Positions 9,473 through 16,494 of a stretch of 16,494 bases of DNA are shown here, in pieces (the stretch's first letter is position 1; each line of letters opens with the position of its first letter). The notes below the pieces were generated by a model. It worked only from the letters and a program-made list of their open reading frames with translations, was not told the origin of the DNA and searched no databases. The DNA is from Isohypsibius dastychi (lineage: Eukaryota > Tardigrada > Eutardigrada > Parachela > Isohypsibiidae), in the NCBI GenBank assembly GCA_034696485.1, contig JAQIWT010000672.1:1-16494 (forward strand), in the 5' to 3' direction. A program made the translations under genes and the position numbers.

Positions 9473-9603
9473 GCTACCAGTAAAGACAACAATTCGATAC
9501 ACAGCTGGGATTTACATAAAATGTGATACACCCCAACTTTTTTGGTCTGACTGACATAAACTATATATCGTTCGAAAGATCTTCTCGAGATCTATCGATT
9601 GAT
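9473..9603 (+). repeat. Left terminal inverted repeat of the MITE-like element
   Basis: It starts GCTACCAGTAAAG and ends ATCGATTGAT. It contains GTGATACACCCC, TTTTTTGGTCTGACTGA and an AGATCTTCTCGAGATCT near-palindrome. Its reverse complement is found at 10577-10707 with 11 substitutions, of which seven are transitions. Confidence 0.9.
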
Positions 9604-10576
9604 GTGGCATCCAACGATAAAAAATCAAAAACGAAAAAACAGCACTCGGCTGAAACTTCTACCTGGACAGTTCTTGATTTAGCGTAATTCTCAACAAAAA
9701 TCCAGTGATTCTCATCAAAATGGTCCGAAATACTGTGGGAATGATATATTTGAACTGCTTTTTTGGATGGGCGAATTCGTGGTGGTCTTTCTGACTGGAG
9801 CATGGGCAAGATCAAGCCCAACGGTGCAGCTTATTTCTTGGAGCTTCTCTGCACGCTTCGCTCCCTTGTAAGGCTTCAGAGGCGTAGAGAGGGGGAGGGC
9901 AATGGGGCAATTGCCCCTCTTTCCAGTCATTTTCACTTTGCCGCAGGGCATTTTGAGAAGCGAATATCTGAATCGATTGATGCAGGGCATTTTCGCTGAC
10001 CAGCGTTTTGAAGGTTTGCCGCACGGCATTTCACGATCTAAAAATATTTCTCGAGTGTTTTTTCAGGGTTTTTCACTTTTTTACTAAATGACATGTAGTT
10101 CGTAAGTGTTTTCAAAGCGCTAAGCGTGCGAGTAACCTTTCCCAAGACAAGAACAAGATTAGTTCTGGTAATCTGCCACTTCAAATAAATAAATTAAACT
10201 TTTTTGAGAAATTGCCCCCCTGCAATATCCAGTAAAAGGTGGAGCCGCAGGGAAATTTTCACGAGACCCCTTTGCCGCCGGTTTTTTTTACGATCGTAGC
10301 GTGGGTGGCTTTGCCGCAGGGCAACGGATTGCCCCTAGTATATCTCAGACCTCCCTTCGCCTCTGTAAGGCTTCACTATTCCTTGGCTTTCTTCAATCAA
10401 AGTGGTCAAGAAATCTGACGTGAAGTGAAATTTCAACCAAAATATGCAACGGGGACTTGTTTACATCCTTTCGGGACCGCGCGTGGTCGTGCGCATAAGC
10501 CAGAAACGCAAAAATCAATCAAAATTTTGTTTGACAATAACTCTTTGTCAAATATATATTTCTGGCAACTATCTAT

Positions 10577-10707
10577 ATCAATCGATAGATCTCGAGGAGA
10601 TCTTTCTATTGATGTATAGTTTGTCTCAGTCAGACCAAAAAAGTGGGGGTGTATCACATTTTACGTAAACCCCAGCTGTGTATCGAATTGTTATCTTTAC
10701 TGGTAGC
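10577..10707 (-). repeat. Right terminal inverted repeat of the MITE-like element
   Basis: It is the inverted partner of 9473-9603 and ends in CTTTACTGGTAGC. Similarity stops abruptly on the inner side at 10577, which defines the arm length. Confidence 0.9.
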
Positions 10708-10835
10708 CACAATACCGGCGCGAAAGGTATGACAACGCACTGTGTTTCATTTCGTCCCACTTCTCGTATTCTGCATTCATTTCTTCGCATCCCTTCCATT
10801 GTTATGAGTACATAACACTTTTCTGAGAGAGACCG

Positions 10836-11403
10836 TGTCACGGGTAGCTACCACGCGCTAACGTGCGTTCAGTGCTCTACTACGGACTTCCCACTGGTGC
10901 CTGTGTTGGGAGATACTTCTCACTCTCTTTTCCTCTTTACTCCGCTCTGCCGTATTCTGTTGGTCCGTCTCTGCTCGACATTGTGTTTCCACTCTTCACG
11001 TCTACTCTACTTTTCGCCATATTTCAGTTCCAATTAGCCACGATATCAACTACCTTACTGTGGGTTATACCAACCGCACTCGGAATATCCACACCAACTG
11101 CTTCACCCGAGGATTGGAACACGAACTCACACTTCGTTTTATTCGTCGTTTCAGCCGTTACAAAGTTAGTTTTGGACGTTGAATTGTTCTCAGATCGCCT
11201 TATTTGGATTGGTATCTTCGCTACTTTTGTTACTATATAAGCCATCCGGCTTTAGTCAGTATGCACCATCCTATTTTGTGCAGTTCTTGTCACCAACTTT
11301 GTACATTTAACAACCTCTTTTCACTAGATAAAACTTTCCTCAAACATCGGTGCCGATCTGAACAGTTGACCTTTTCTACACCCGAGCCATCGGGTTCGTG
11401 ACA
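10836..11403 (+). mobile_element. Candidate retrotransposon LTR (568 bp)
   Basis: The segment begins TGTCACG and ends CGTGACA, a 7-bp terminal inverted repeat with the TG...CA ends expected of LTRs. It is pyrimidine-rich and contains a TATA box and a TCAGT initiator in the plus orientation, about three quarters of the way along. Immediately to its left is GAGAGAGA followed by CCG, which could be a short polypurine tract of a plus-strand element. That fits a 3' LTR for the envelope relic upstream, with the MITE inserted between. No second copy of this sequence is in the window and no target-site duplication is clear, so a solo LTR or a chance arrangement remains possible. A GTG-started open frame of 125 codons inside it is hydrophobic only because the DNA is pyrimidine-rich. 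Confidence 0.45.
11234..11260 (+). promoter_or_regulatory. TATA box plus TCAGT initiator
   Basis: TATATAA lies at 11234-11240 and TCAGT at 11256-11260, with the initiator A 24 bases after the start of the TATA box. TCAGT is the common arthropod-type initiator. The pair would start transcription inside the candidate LTR and defines its U3/R boundary near 11258. Confidence 0.45.
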
Positions 11404-11425
11404 ATGTCACAGTAGCATACTGTGT

Positions 11426-11487
11426 GTCTACTATTCCATTGTCTACTATTCCATTCCATGGACTTGTCTTCCTGTAACTTGTCTTCC
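11426..11487 (+). repeat. Two short direct repeats in tandem
   Basis: GTCTACTATTCCATT occurs twice head to tail at 11426-11440 and 11441-11455, followed at once by two copies of ACTTGTCTTCC at 11462-11472 and 11477-11487. They look like replication-slippage duplications just right of the candidate LTR. Confidence 0.8.
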
Positions 11488-11666
11488 CTGTTATGCTGCC
11501 TACTCTGCCTTAAAACAACCTTACCCTGTGACTCTTGTTTACTGTTATATACTGCGTGCAGTACGTTACTGCAAGTCAGAACATCTTAGATACCTACGAG
11601 TTCACGCCAAAAGGCTTGAAGTTCACGTGGTCACTGGTATTGTATCTTAATAATGCAGGTTGTTAT

Positions 11667-11759
11667 CACGTGTGCGCCAATATTATCGACACACTTCGGT
11701 CTGTTCACTCAGTCAATCGATAGGGCGCAGACGTTGCCGATAATAATGGCGCACAAGTG
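11667..11759. repeat. Hairpin with 22-bp arms
   Basis: Bases 11667-11688 pair with 11738-11759 with two mismatches around a 49-nt loop. The overall size (93 nt) is within the range of animal microRNA precursors, but the loop is large and no other support exists. It could equally be an end of a small foldback element. Confidence 0.6.
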
Positions 11760-13380
11760 TAAAACAAAATGAAATCTTGAAGGTGGCGTGTTCGTCCCAA
11801 CCAGAAAGTATGGTACACTTCGGGCTGCGTTACACGTAAGCAAAATGTACCATAAATCTTGAGGGATACGAGGCGTGAATACGAGTGTCTTCAGTTTTCG
11901 TATGCCCTTTTCGGTGGAGAGGAAATTCGTAGTACAGTAGTGCAGATCATCCCCTCCCCCTGTCGGAAGTCATGATTCAGTCCCTGTTTCCGAAAACCTT
12001 GCGAAACCTCAACAACCCGAAATACGCCAAAACTGAGCTCATCTCTGAAAACAACGCGTTTTTGGTAACTTTCGACTTATTCAGCTAACATTTGTGTCAG
12101 TCAGAACCCTTGTTTATCATAAGAGTGACAGCGAACTACTTTATCTCAAACCAGTACCTACTGAAATCTAGCAAGAATGGTGAAATAACACAGTCGAAGT
12201 TTTCAACTGAATCAGCCTAATTTAAGTAGGTCAGAACCAGTCGCAACACTGTTTTGACCCATTTGACTATCGAAGTACAGCGTAAGAAAGCTTTCGTGCG
12301 GCCTTCTCTGTCGGCACTTTTTAAAATTTTTTTTCTTAATACATGGCTCAGCAGCGAAACACATTCCGAATAAAACTCCCTGTGCTTAAAATCAGGACAA
12401 TTGCTGTAGAAGCCAAATGAGCGTACTCTACAGAAACCGAGCACTTTACGCCGGCATCCAACGCAGCTAGTTCATACCTTAATTGACCTGACAAGTATCA
12501 AAAAAACTAGTACATCAGGTTTTGAATAATGTACGTCTGTGAATTTTGTCAGAATTTCTCGCACTGTGTCTTATTTTAGACAAAATTCAGAAGTCTAATT
12601 TAAACGTTTTGGGAAAACAACGAGGCGACTGAGAGTGGTTCAGCGCGAATTCACGCATGTGTTTATTCGATCAGAAATGATCAACCGGCACTTACACTTG
12701 CTATCAGATTATATGTTGATAACACAGAAATGATAGGCACAAGATATATGGTACGTGCAGATGTTGTACGTGCAAGACAATTCTTTTTGAAATATATTAC
12801 GCCCGATCTACTTTATTGCCCAGCGTGAATATGGACCTCTGCCCAAAATCTGTTCATCTCCTGTCCTTCCATCCAAGTTTTGGATGCCAGCTTGTAGCAT
12901 TTTAGATTCTCTACCGGACAGGTCCATTAAATCCATTCGAACAGTTTGCAAAACCTATCTCAAAATGGTACCAGGTCCAGTTAAGTCGGTTTGGAAGTGT
13001 CGAAAAGATTCGGCCATTTTAAGAACGCTAGGGAAAACATAAAGAATCGAATACGACGCGGTAAGACACAGTACAACACAGCCTACTACGTTCCAACAGA
13101 AAACTTCCAAATAACAACCATTGGCTTGAGAGTTGGAGCGAGACGTGTAACTGAAGCCAAGCCGACCCTGTCTGCACTGTAAACATTGTCGGGCTGTAAA
13201 TGCCGCTAGTCACGTGCACCTTGCACGTCAGTACGGGCGGGGCCTAAACACAGGCAGGCTGATTGATCAGAAGTTACACTGAGCGCCAACTCGAAAGCAA
13301 GACTTGGTAGGACCAGGTGATACTTGCAAGCGAATCGCCCGAGGCGATAGTCCGTTCCGGGAATCTATATGAAATATCCC
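11760..13380. other. No recognisable gene; minor repeats only
   Basis: I found no coding similarity on either strand. Small features only: an inverted repeat of GAATTTTGTC at 12541-12550 with its complement at 12579-12588, and a direct repeat GTACGTGCA near 12751 and 12766. Open frames such as 12217-12444 (minus) and 12991-13182 (plus) have no motif I can name. Confidence 0.5.
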
Positions 13381-13383
13381 TAC

Positions 13384-13457
13384 AAAAGCCTCGGGGGCTT
13401 TTGATGTGCAGGAAACCCTCGAGGGTTTCGTGAACATCAAAAGCCCCCGAGGCTTTT
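13384..13457. repeat. Nested palindrome: 24-bp perfect stem around an 18-bp perfect palindrome
   Basis: Bases 13384-13407 and 13434-13457 are perfect inverted copies (24 bp). Between them, 13112-type spacing is replaced by GCAG (13108-offset +300, i.e. 13408-13411), then the perfect palindrome GAAACCCTCGAGGGTTTC (13412-13429), then GTGA (13430-13433). In single-stranded form this makes a 24-bp stem, a 4x4 internal loop and a 9-bp terminal stem with no loop. The absence of any substitution in the outer stem suggests recent origin or constraint. Confidence 0.9.
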
Positions 13458-13509
13458 CTCGAAACAAATGAAATAATGTCCTTTTCTCGAAACAAACGAA
13501 ATAATGTCC
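13454..13509 (+). repeat. 28-bp tandem duplication
   Basis: Two head-to-tail copies of a 28-bp unit starting TTTTCTCGAAACAAA lie at 13454-13481 and 13482-13509 and differ at one base (T/C). The first unit starts in the last four bases of the neighbouring palindrome's right arm. Confidence 0.9.
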
Positions 13510-13545
13510 CCCCACCTGGAATACGGTGGGTTTTTTCCAAAATCT

Positions 13546-13573
13546 CATGACCGGAAGTGACGTCATGACCGGA
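13546..13573. promoter_or_regulatory. Composite Ets/CRE site flanked by a 10-bp direct repeat
   Basis: ACCGGAAGTGACGTCA contains an Ets core (CCGGAAGT) directly followed by a perfect palindromic CRE (TGACGTCA, 13558-13565). CATGACCGGA occurs on both sides, at 13546-13555 and 13564-13573. This spacing of Ets and CRE cores is a known promoter module in animal genomes. No gene start is evident next to it, so a role as promoter or enhancer is inferred. Confidence 0.4.
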
Positions 13574-14890
13574 GCTGTGGGAGACAAACATTTCTAGAAT
13601 CAAAAGCGAAAATTAGGACAGATCGCATCCCCGTTGAATTTGTGTGACCCAGTGAGTGGTTGAGTGGCAGACAGATCAAGACGTTCCGCTACACGTAGGC
13701 TGCGCTTTGGAAGGCGAATAAAGAAATGACTTACCGACCAAAAACACACCGTACGTAAATAAGTTATGTGTAACCAGTTCCACAAAAGTGTATACTAATC
13801 TCAGTACCACATCCACCGAATACAGAGCCTGTTAAAAAAACCAAGACATCAACCGCCATATTCTAGAAGGAGAAAAAGGATGCATTTCTTTGAAAATAGA
13901 CATTGAAAAAGCCTCTTTAGATTGGTTGGTTTGTCCCTCGCTTATCAGCTATTTCTGGAAAGAACAAGTTCACCAATTAGAATTTCAACAGCATATATTT
14001 CAAACTTTTGGATAAACTACGATTACTCGAAAATACCAAACTATATGGCAGAACTCTCCCAGGAATGCAGGCTCCCTATTGTCGTTCCAAATCATGAATA
14101 ATTTGAAGCCCTGAACAATACCGAATCATATGAGCCACAAATCAAAATAACTGTTCCACTAAAGTCCCGGAACTCAACTCGTCACATACGATAACGCCAT
14201 TTTTTACAATCCTGCATATTCGGAAACAAGCAACCAAAAGAAAAATCAGACTGAAATCTCTTTGTTCGTTAGGCCCAATATCCAAGCTATCAGTTCGTCC
14301 AAAACCGAAGGCAGTAATGGGCAACTTGCAACAGTAATGGGCAGGGAATTGGGTCGCCAAATCTCCGTCCCCTTTATCAATATTCCAAAATAATGAACAG
14401 GGGATGGACTGCATCTAAATTGCGATTTCACAGCACCAAGTGTACAGGCAACCACATTTTCTCTCTGGACTGAAATGTACAGTACGGTACCAAATCTTAT
14501 TCGTCAGATTCTTTAGGCCGATGCCATTTTGACCGAAAAGTTCAGTTTAAAGTAAAGATTAACTTAATGAAGATTGCGAAACGCAAGCTTCCGAAGATCA
14601 CCCAATGCTCGTAATAACCCGAAACATTTTATCCGAGTCCATGTTTTGTCATCTCCGTAATAGCGTAGGTCCTTAATCGCACAGCAAACCAGCCCACGGC
14701 CCCGTCAATTGAAACCCATATATGTGAACATTATCGTCCAAACGCCTAATAACTGAGCACTTTTCTGACCAGCTGATTGATTGTGGCAGGGCAGCTTCCG
14801 AATCTGGCTGTGCAGATCAGATTCTCCTCCTCAAACCTGTTGTTAATTGCACAAAATGGCAAAAGTTCAACTCTACCATGATGCAATTAG
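13574..14890. other. No recognisable gene
   Basis: Neither strand shows a domain or family I can name. Open frames on the minus strand at 14142-14414 and 14246-14455 overlap one another in different frames and lack motifs. A short direct repeat CAGTAATGGGCA occurs twice near 14311-14344. Confidence 0.5.
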
Positions 14891-15213
14891 TTGATTGGCC
14901 ACTAGTCGCAATTCATCAGTCGCAGACTAGAAAACATCAAGAGCTCCAGACAGACCCCCAGATGCCCCCGACTTTTCACTAGGCATCGTCTGCTGTCTAT
15001 GAACGATGTTCGCCAGATACTCCAAAACTGGTTTCTTTGAAGCGGCGGGACGAAAGAGGTGAAGCTTAAAGGCACAAATACCGGCTTGAGTTCAATAAAC
15101 AAACGGCGACTCATGAATTGTGCTTGCGTGGAATCAAGATTTTACCATTCGCAGGGTTCTTCAAGAATCAGAATATTCGCGATTGAAGTTTTTGTTTGAA
15201 GTCTGAAGCACCA

Positions 15214-15547
15214 ATGGCGGTCGTTTCAGAAGAGGTTGTCGGTTTTTCAATTATTGCTTCCGTTTTTCTGTTGGCATGCCAAGCAGCGGTGAATGTGACC
15301 TTGGTTGAGCCCATGTTATGGGGATCAAGGACGCTAACTAGCCTACAAGTTATCGGAGCAGTTTTAGATTTGGGGGAAATGGAGCTCCAGCAAAAATACG
15401 GGGAAACCTTGAACCTTACTCGGGCACGGCTCTTTGATAAACAGGTCTCGACATGCGAGATGATGCAGCAGAAAGCGACCTTTTGGACAGCTCGATATTT
15501 TTATCGGCAAACGGAGAATAATCCCGTAACTGGAATCTTTGGACCAG
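15214..15547 (+). CDS. First exon of a putative receptor with ANF-receptor-type ligand-binding domain
   Basis: The ATG at 15214 begins a protein with a likely signal peptide (FSIIASVFLLACQAA, residues about 10-24), then NVTLVEPMLWGS and, near the end, TARYFYRQTENNPVTGIFGPG. The last motif resembles the C-x-x-V-x-a-I-x-G-P segment of type I periplasmic-binding-like ligand domains (ANF-receptor family) found in receptor guanylate cyclases, natriuretic-peptide-like receptors and class C GPCRs. It would be extracellular and bind a ligand. The start was chosen as the first ATG ahead of the signal peptide. A strong donor, CCAG|GTGAGC, follows at 15547/15548 in phase 1. The frame stays open to 15621, so an unspliced reading is possible. 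A CCAAT-type box (ATTGG at 14894-14898) and TCAGT at 14916-14920 lie about 300 bases upstream. Codons show no decay. The family match is moderate. Confidence 0.45.
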
Positions 15548-15666
15548 GTGAGCAACATACAGTATACTCTGCTCCGCGAACTTTTGGCTACTGGGCTGAA
15601 TTGATCTGTGACCAAGTCTAATAAATCGTTCTGGTGATTATCAGCTCTGTGAAGAAGTTGTGTCAG
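15548..15666 (+). other. Predicted 119-nt GT-AG intron
   Basis: The donor GTGAGC at 15548 and acceptor AG at 15666 enclose 119 nt. Two further AGs three and six bases on (15669, 15672) would keep the same frame because the acceptor reads CAGCAGCAG. Splicing from phase 1 removes the stop at 15619-15621 and joins directly into the open frame of the next exon. The pyrimidine tract is weak. Confidence 0.4.
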
Positions 15667-15911
15667 CAGCAGTCGCCTTTTTATTTAACAAGGAAGGAAA
15701 TTTAAAAACCTTTCCGCGGATATCGGTTTTCTCACGTCGACTGCGGCCTGCGGCCTACGTCGGACTGAGTGAGTCCACGAAATTACTTGAATTCACAAAC
15801 CCCGTTTTGTTTTATATTCTGAAGAAGGTCAAGTCTGTACTGCGACTTATTCGGGAAGCGAAATTCGTAACCGTAACCGCACGGAATATAGGTGATAGAT
15901 TACATCCGTAA
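15667..15911 (+). CDS. Second exon (partial) of the putative receptor
   Basis: From the acceptor the frame matches the phase of exon 1 and stays open to the TAA at 15909-15911. It begins AAVAFLFNKEGNLKTFPRIS. In ANF-receptor-type domains the G-P motif is followed by an Ala/Val-rich helix and then a W-N-x-P-x-I-S-like strand, so the order fits. The following AAYVGLSESTKLLEF is compatible with the same domain but not diagnostic. The exon may end earlier at a donor such as ATAG|GTGATA near 15891, since the domain is incomplete and no transmembrane or kinase/cyclase part is in the window. Alternatively the gene is a fragment. Confidence 0.35.
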
Positions 15912-16105
15912 ATAAAGTTAGAAACAATAAGATCGCCATAAAGCAGCAGAAGTAATTCGTGCAGTCGGTAAAAGAATAAACCGAAATTAACAATATTCAT
16001 GATAGTTATAACTGATTGTAGCTGTTATATCCATAATCGGGAAAATCGAGATTTATGTACCGGTAGTTGAATTCGTTTATGAATGGAAAACAACGGTTTG
16101 AAGCA
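15912..16105. other. AT-rich non-coding stretch
   Basis: No coding signal is seen here. It would be intron or 3' flank of the putative receptor gene. Confidence 0.4.
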
Positions 16106-16151
16106 TAAGCCACGTCGCGTCCGCCGCTTCGCGGCGTCCGCCGTGGGCTTA
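16106..16151. repeat. GC-rich hairpin with internal direct repeat
   Basis: TAAGCCACG at 16106-16114 can pair, with one bulge, with CGTGGGCTTA at 16142-16151. Inside, CGCCGC (16122-16127) pairs with GCGGCG (16131-16136) around TTC. CGTCCGCCG is present as a direct repeat at 16118-16126 and 16135-16143. The GC content is far above the surroundings. It may be a repeat-element end. Confidence 0.6.
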
Positions 16152-16228
16152 GCAACGCAGATTTTGGGGGCATCGATTCAGTTGGGGGCCATCCATATAT
16201 AACGTTGCAAAAAAACGGGCTTTTCGGA

Positions 16229-16320
16229 CCCCCTCCCCCCCCCTTCGTTTATTATCGTTTGTTTACGGGATGTCCACCCCACCCCAACGTAACAAACGGC
16301 TAATCCCCCCCCCCCCCCCC
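16229..16320. repeat. Poly-C tracts
   Basis: Bases 16229-16243 are C with one T, and 16305-16320 are sixteen consecutive C residues. They are low-complexity tracts close to the contig-like end. Confidence 0.85.
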
Positions 16321-16419
16321 GCGGTACTAAAATTTATGTTTTTTTCCCTCGAAAACCAAACCTTAAAAACGCAAAAAAGCAAAATTTTTACTTTTTTTAT
16401 GTGAAACGTTACATCTCCT

Positions 16420-16494
<75 letters not shown>
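16420..16494. repeat. 75-nt poly-G run at the window end
   Basis: Every base from 16420 to the last base is G. A run this long is rare in genomes and is a known artefact of two-colour sequencing chemistry or of assembly into a homopolymer. It may mark a contig end and not real DNA. It does not resemble a telomere repeat. Confidence 0.9.

Larger units (their letters stand above)
9473..10707. mobile_element. Non-autonomous DNA transposon (MITE-like) with 131-bp terminal inverted repeats
   Basis: The two ends are inverted copies: 9473-9603 and 10577-10707, each 131 nt, aligned without gaps with 11 differences (about 92% identity). The interior, about 970 nt, has no transposase-like frame; its open frames are short and low-complexity. 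Internal features include a perfect palindrome GGGGCAATTGCCCC at 9904-9917 and repeated GCCGCAGGGCA motifs (9940-9950, 10313-10323, with looser copies at 9982, 10018 and 10244). The tips read GCTACCAGTAAAG; if the TA within the tip is the target duplication, the element proper would run 9477-10703. No longer direct duplication is seen in the flanks. It probably used a transposase encoded elsewhere. The superfamily is undetermined. Confidence 0.85.

Noticed and set aside
9715-10087. Several overlapping open frames on both strands within the MITE-like element
   Set aside because: They overlap each other in different frames, carry repeated short motifs, and show no transposase or other domain.
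10863-11240. 125-codon hydrophobic open frame, membrane-protein-like
   Set aside because: It starts at GTG, lies in pyrimidine-rich DNA that yields Leu/Phe/Ser codons by composition, and overlaps the candidate LTR with its TATA box.
15549-15621. Open-frame extension of the receptor exon past the donor to the TAG-less end at 15621
   Set aside because: The strong GTGAGC donor and matching-phase acceptor make intron the better reading, though the extension cannot be fully excluded without RNA data.
1-16494. tRNA or rRNA genes, CRISPR arrays, bacterial operons or phage defence systems
   Set aside because: No cloverleaf with conserved arms, no regularly spaced repeats and no prokaryote-type gene order were seen; the content is eukaryotic repeat DNA.

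Overview
The window looks like a stretch of an invertebrate (probably ecdysozoan) nuclear genome, not prokaryotic or organellar DNA. No long intact reading frame is present. Instead there are broken relics of eukaryotic mobile elements, long inverted repeats, a plausible spliced receptor gene start, and homopolymer runs at the right edge. The lineage call is an inference. It rests on the mix of Ty3/Gypsy relics, a Polinton-type integrase relic, an envelope relic of a type known from invertebrate retroelements, and an LTR-like promoter with a TCAGT initiator.

Layout. 1-600: a short inverted repeat, then the broken C-terminal part of a Maverick/Polinton-type integrase (+). 931-1037: a very good 45-bp-arm hairpin. 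1038-2160: mostly nothing recognisable, with an AT-rich patch. 2161-2640: a weak gag-like relic (+). 3990-2689: a minus-strand Ty3/Gypsy relic (protease, linker, reverse transcriptase) whose RT has lost two catalytic aspartates. 5564-7110: a second Gypsy relic on the plus strand (protease, linker, RT), with several frameshifts and stops. 7592-8180: an unidentified coiled-coil, Ser/Asn-rich relic. 8200-9323: a broken envelope-like glycoprotein with signal peptide. 9473-10707: a non-autonomous DNA transposon with 131-bp terminal inverted repeats. 10836-11403: a candidate LTR with TATA box and initiator. 11404-13380: short repeats and two hairpins. 13384-13573: a nested palindrome, a 28-bp tandem duplication and an Ets/CRE composite site. 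13574-14900: no recognisable gene. 15214-15911: likely first exons of a gene with a receptor ligand-binding (ANF-receptor type) domain, joined in frame by a short GT-AG intron. 16100-16494: GC-rich hairpin and C/G homopolymers ending in a 75-nt G run.

How it fits together. The plus-strand protease/RT, coiled-coil relic, envelope relic and candidate LTR are in retroelement order, so they may be one decayed env-carrying element that lost its RNase H/integrase part and was later hit by the inverted-repeat transposon. Nested unrelated elements are an equally fair reading. None of the transposon proteins here can be functional as written. The only candidate host gene is the one at the right end.
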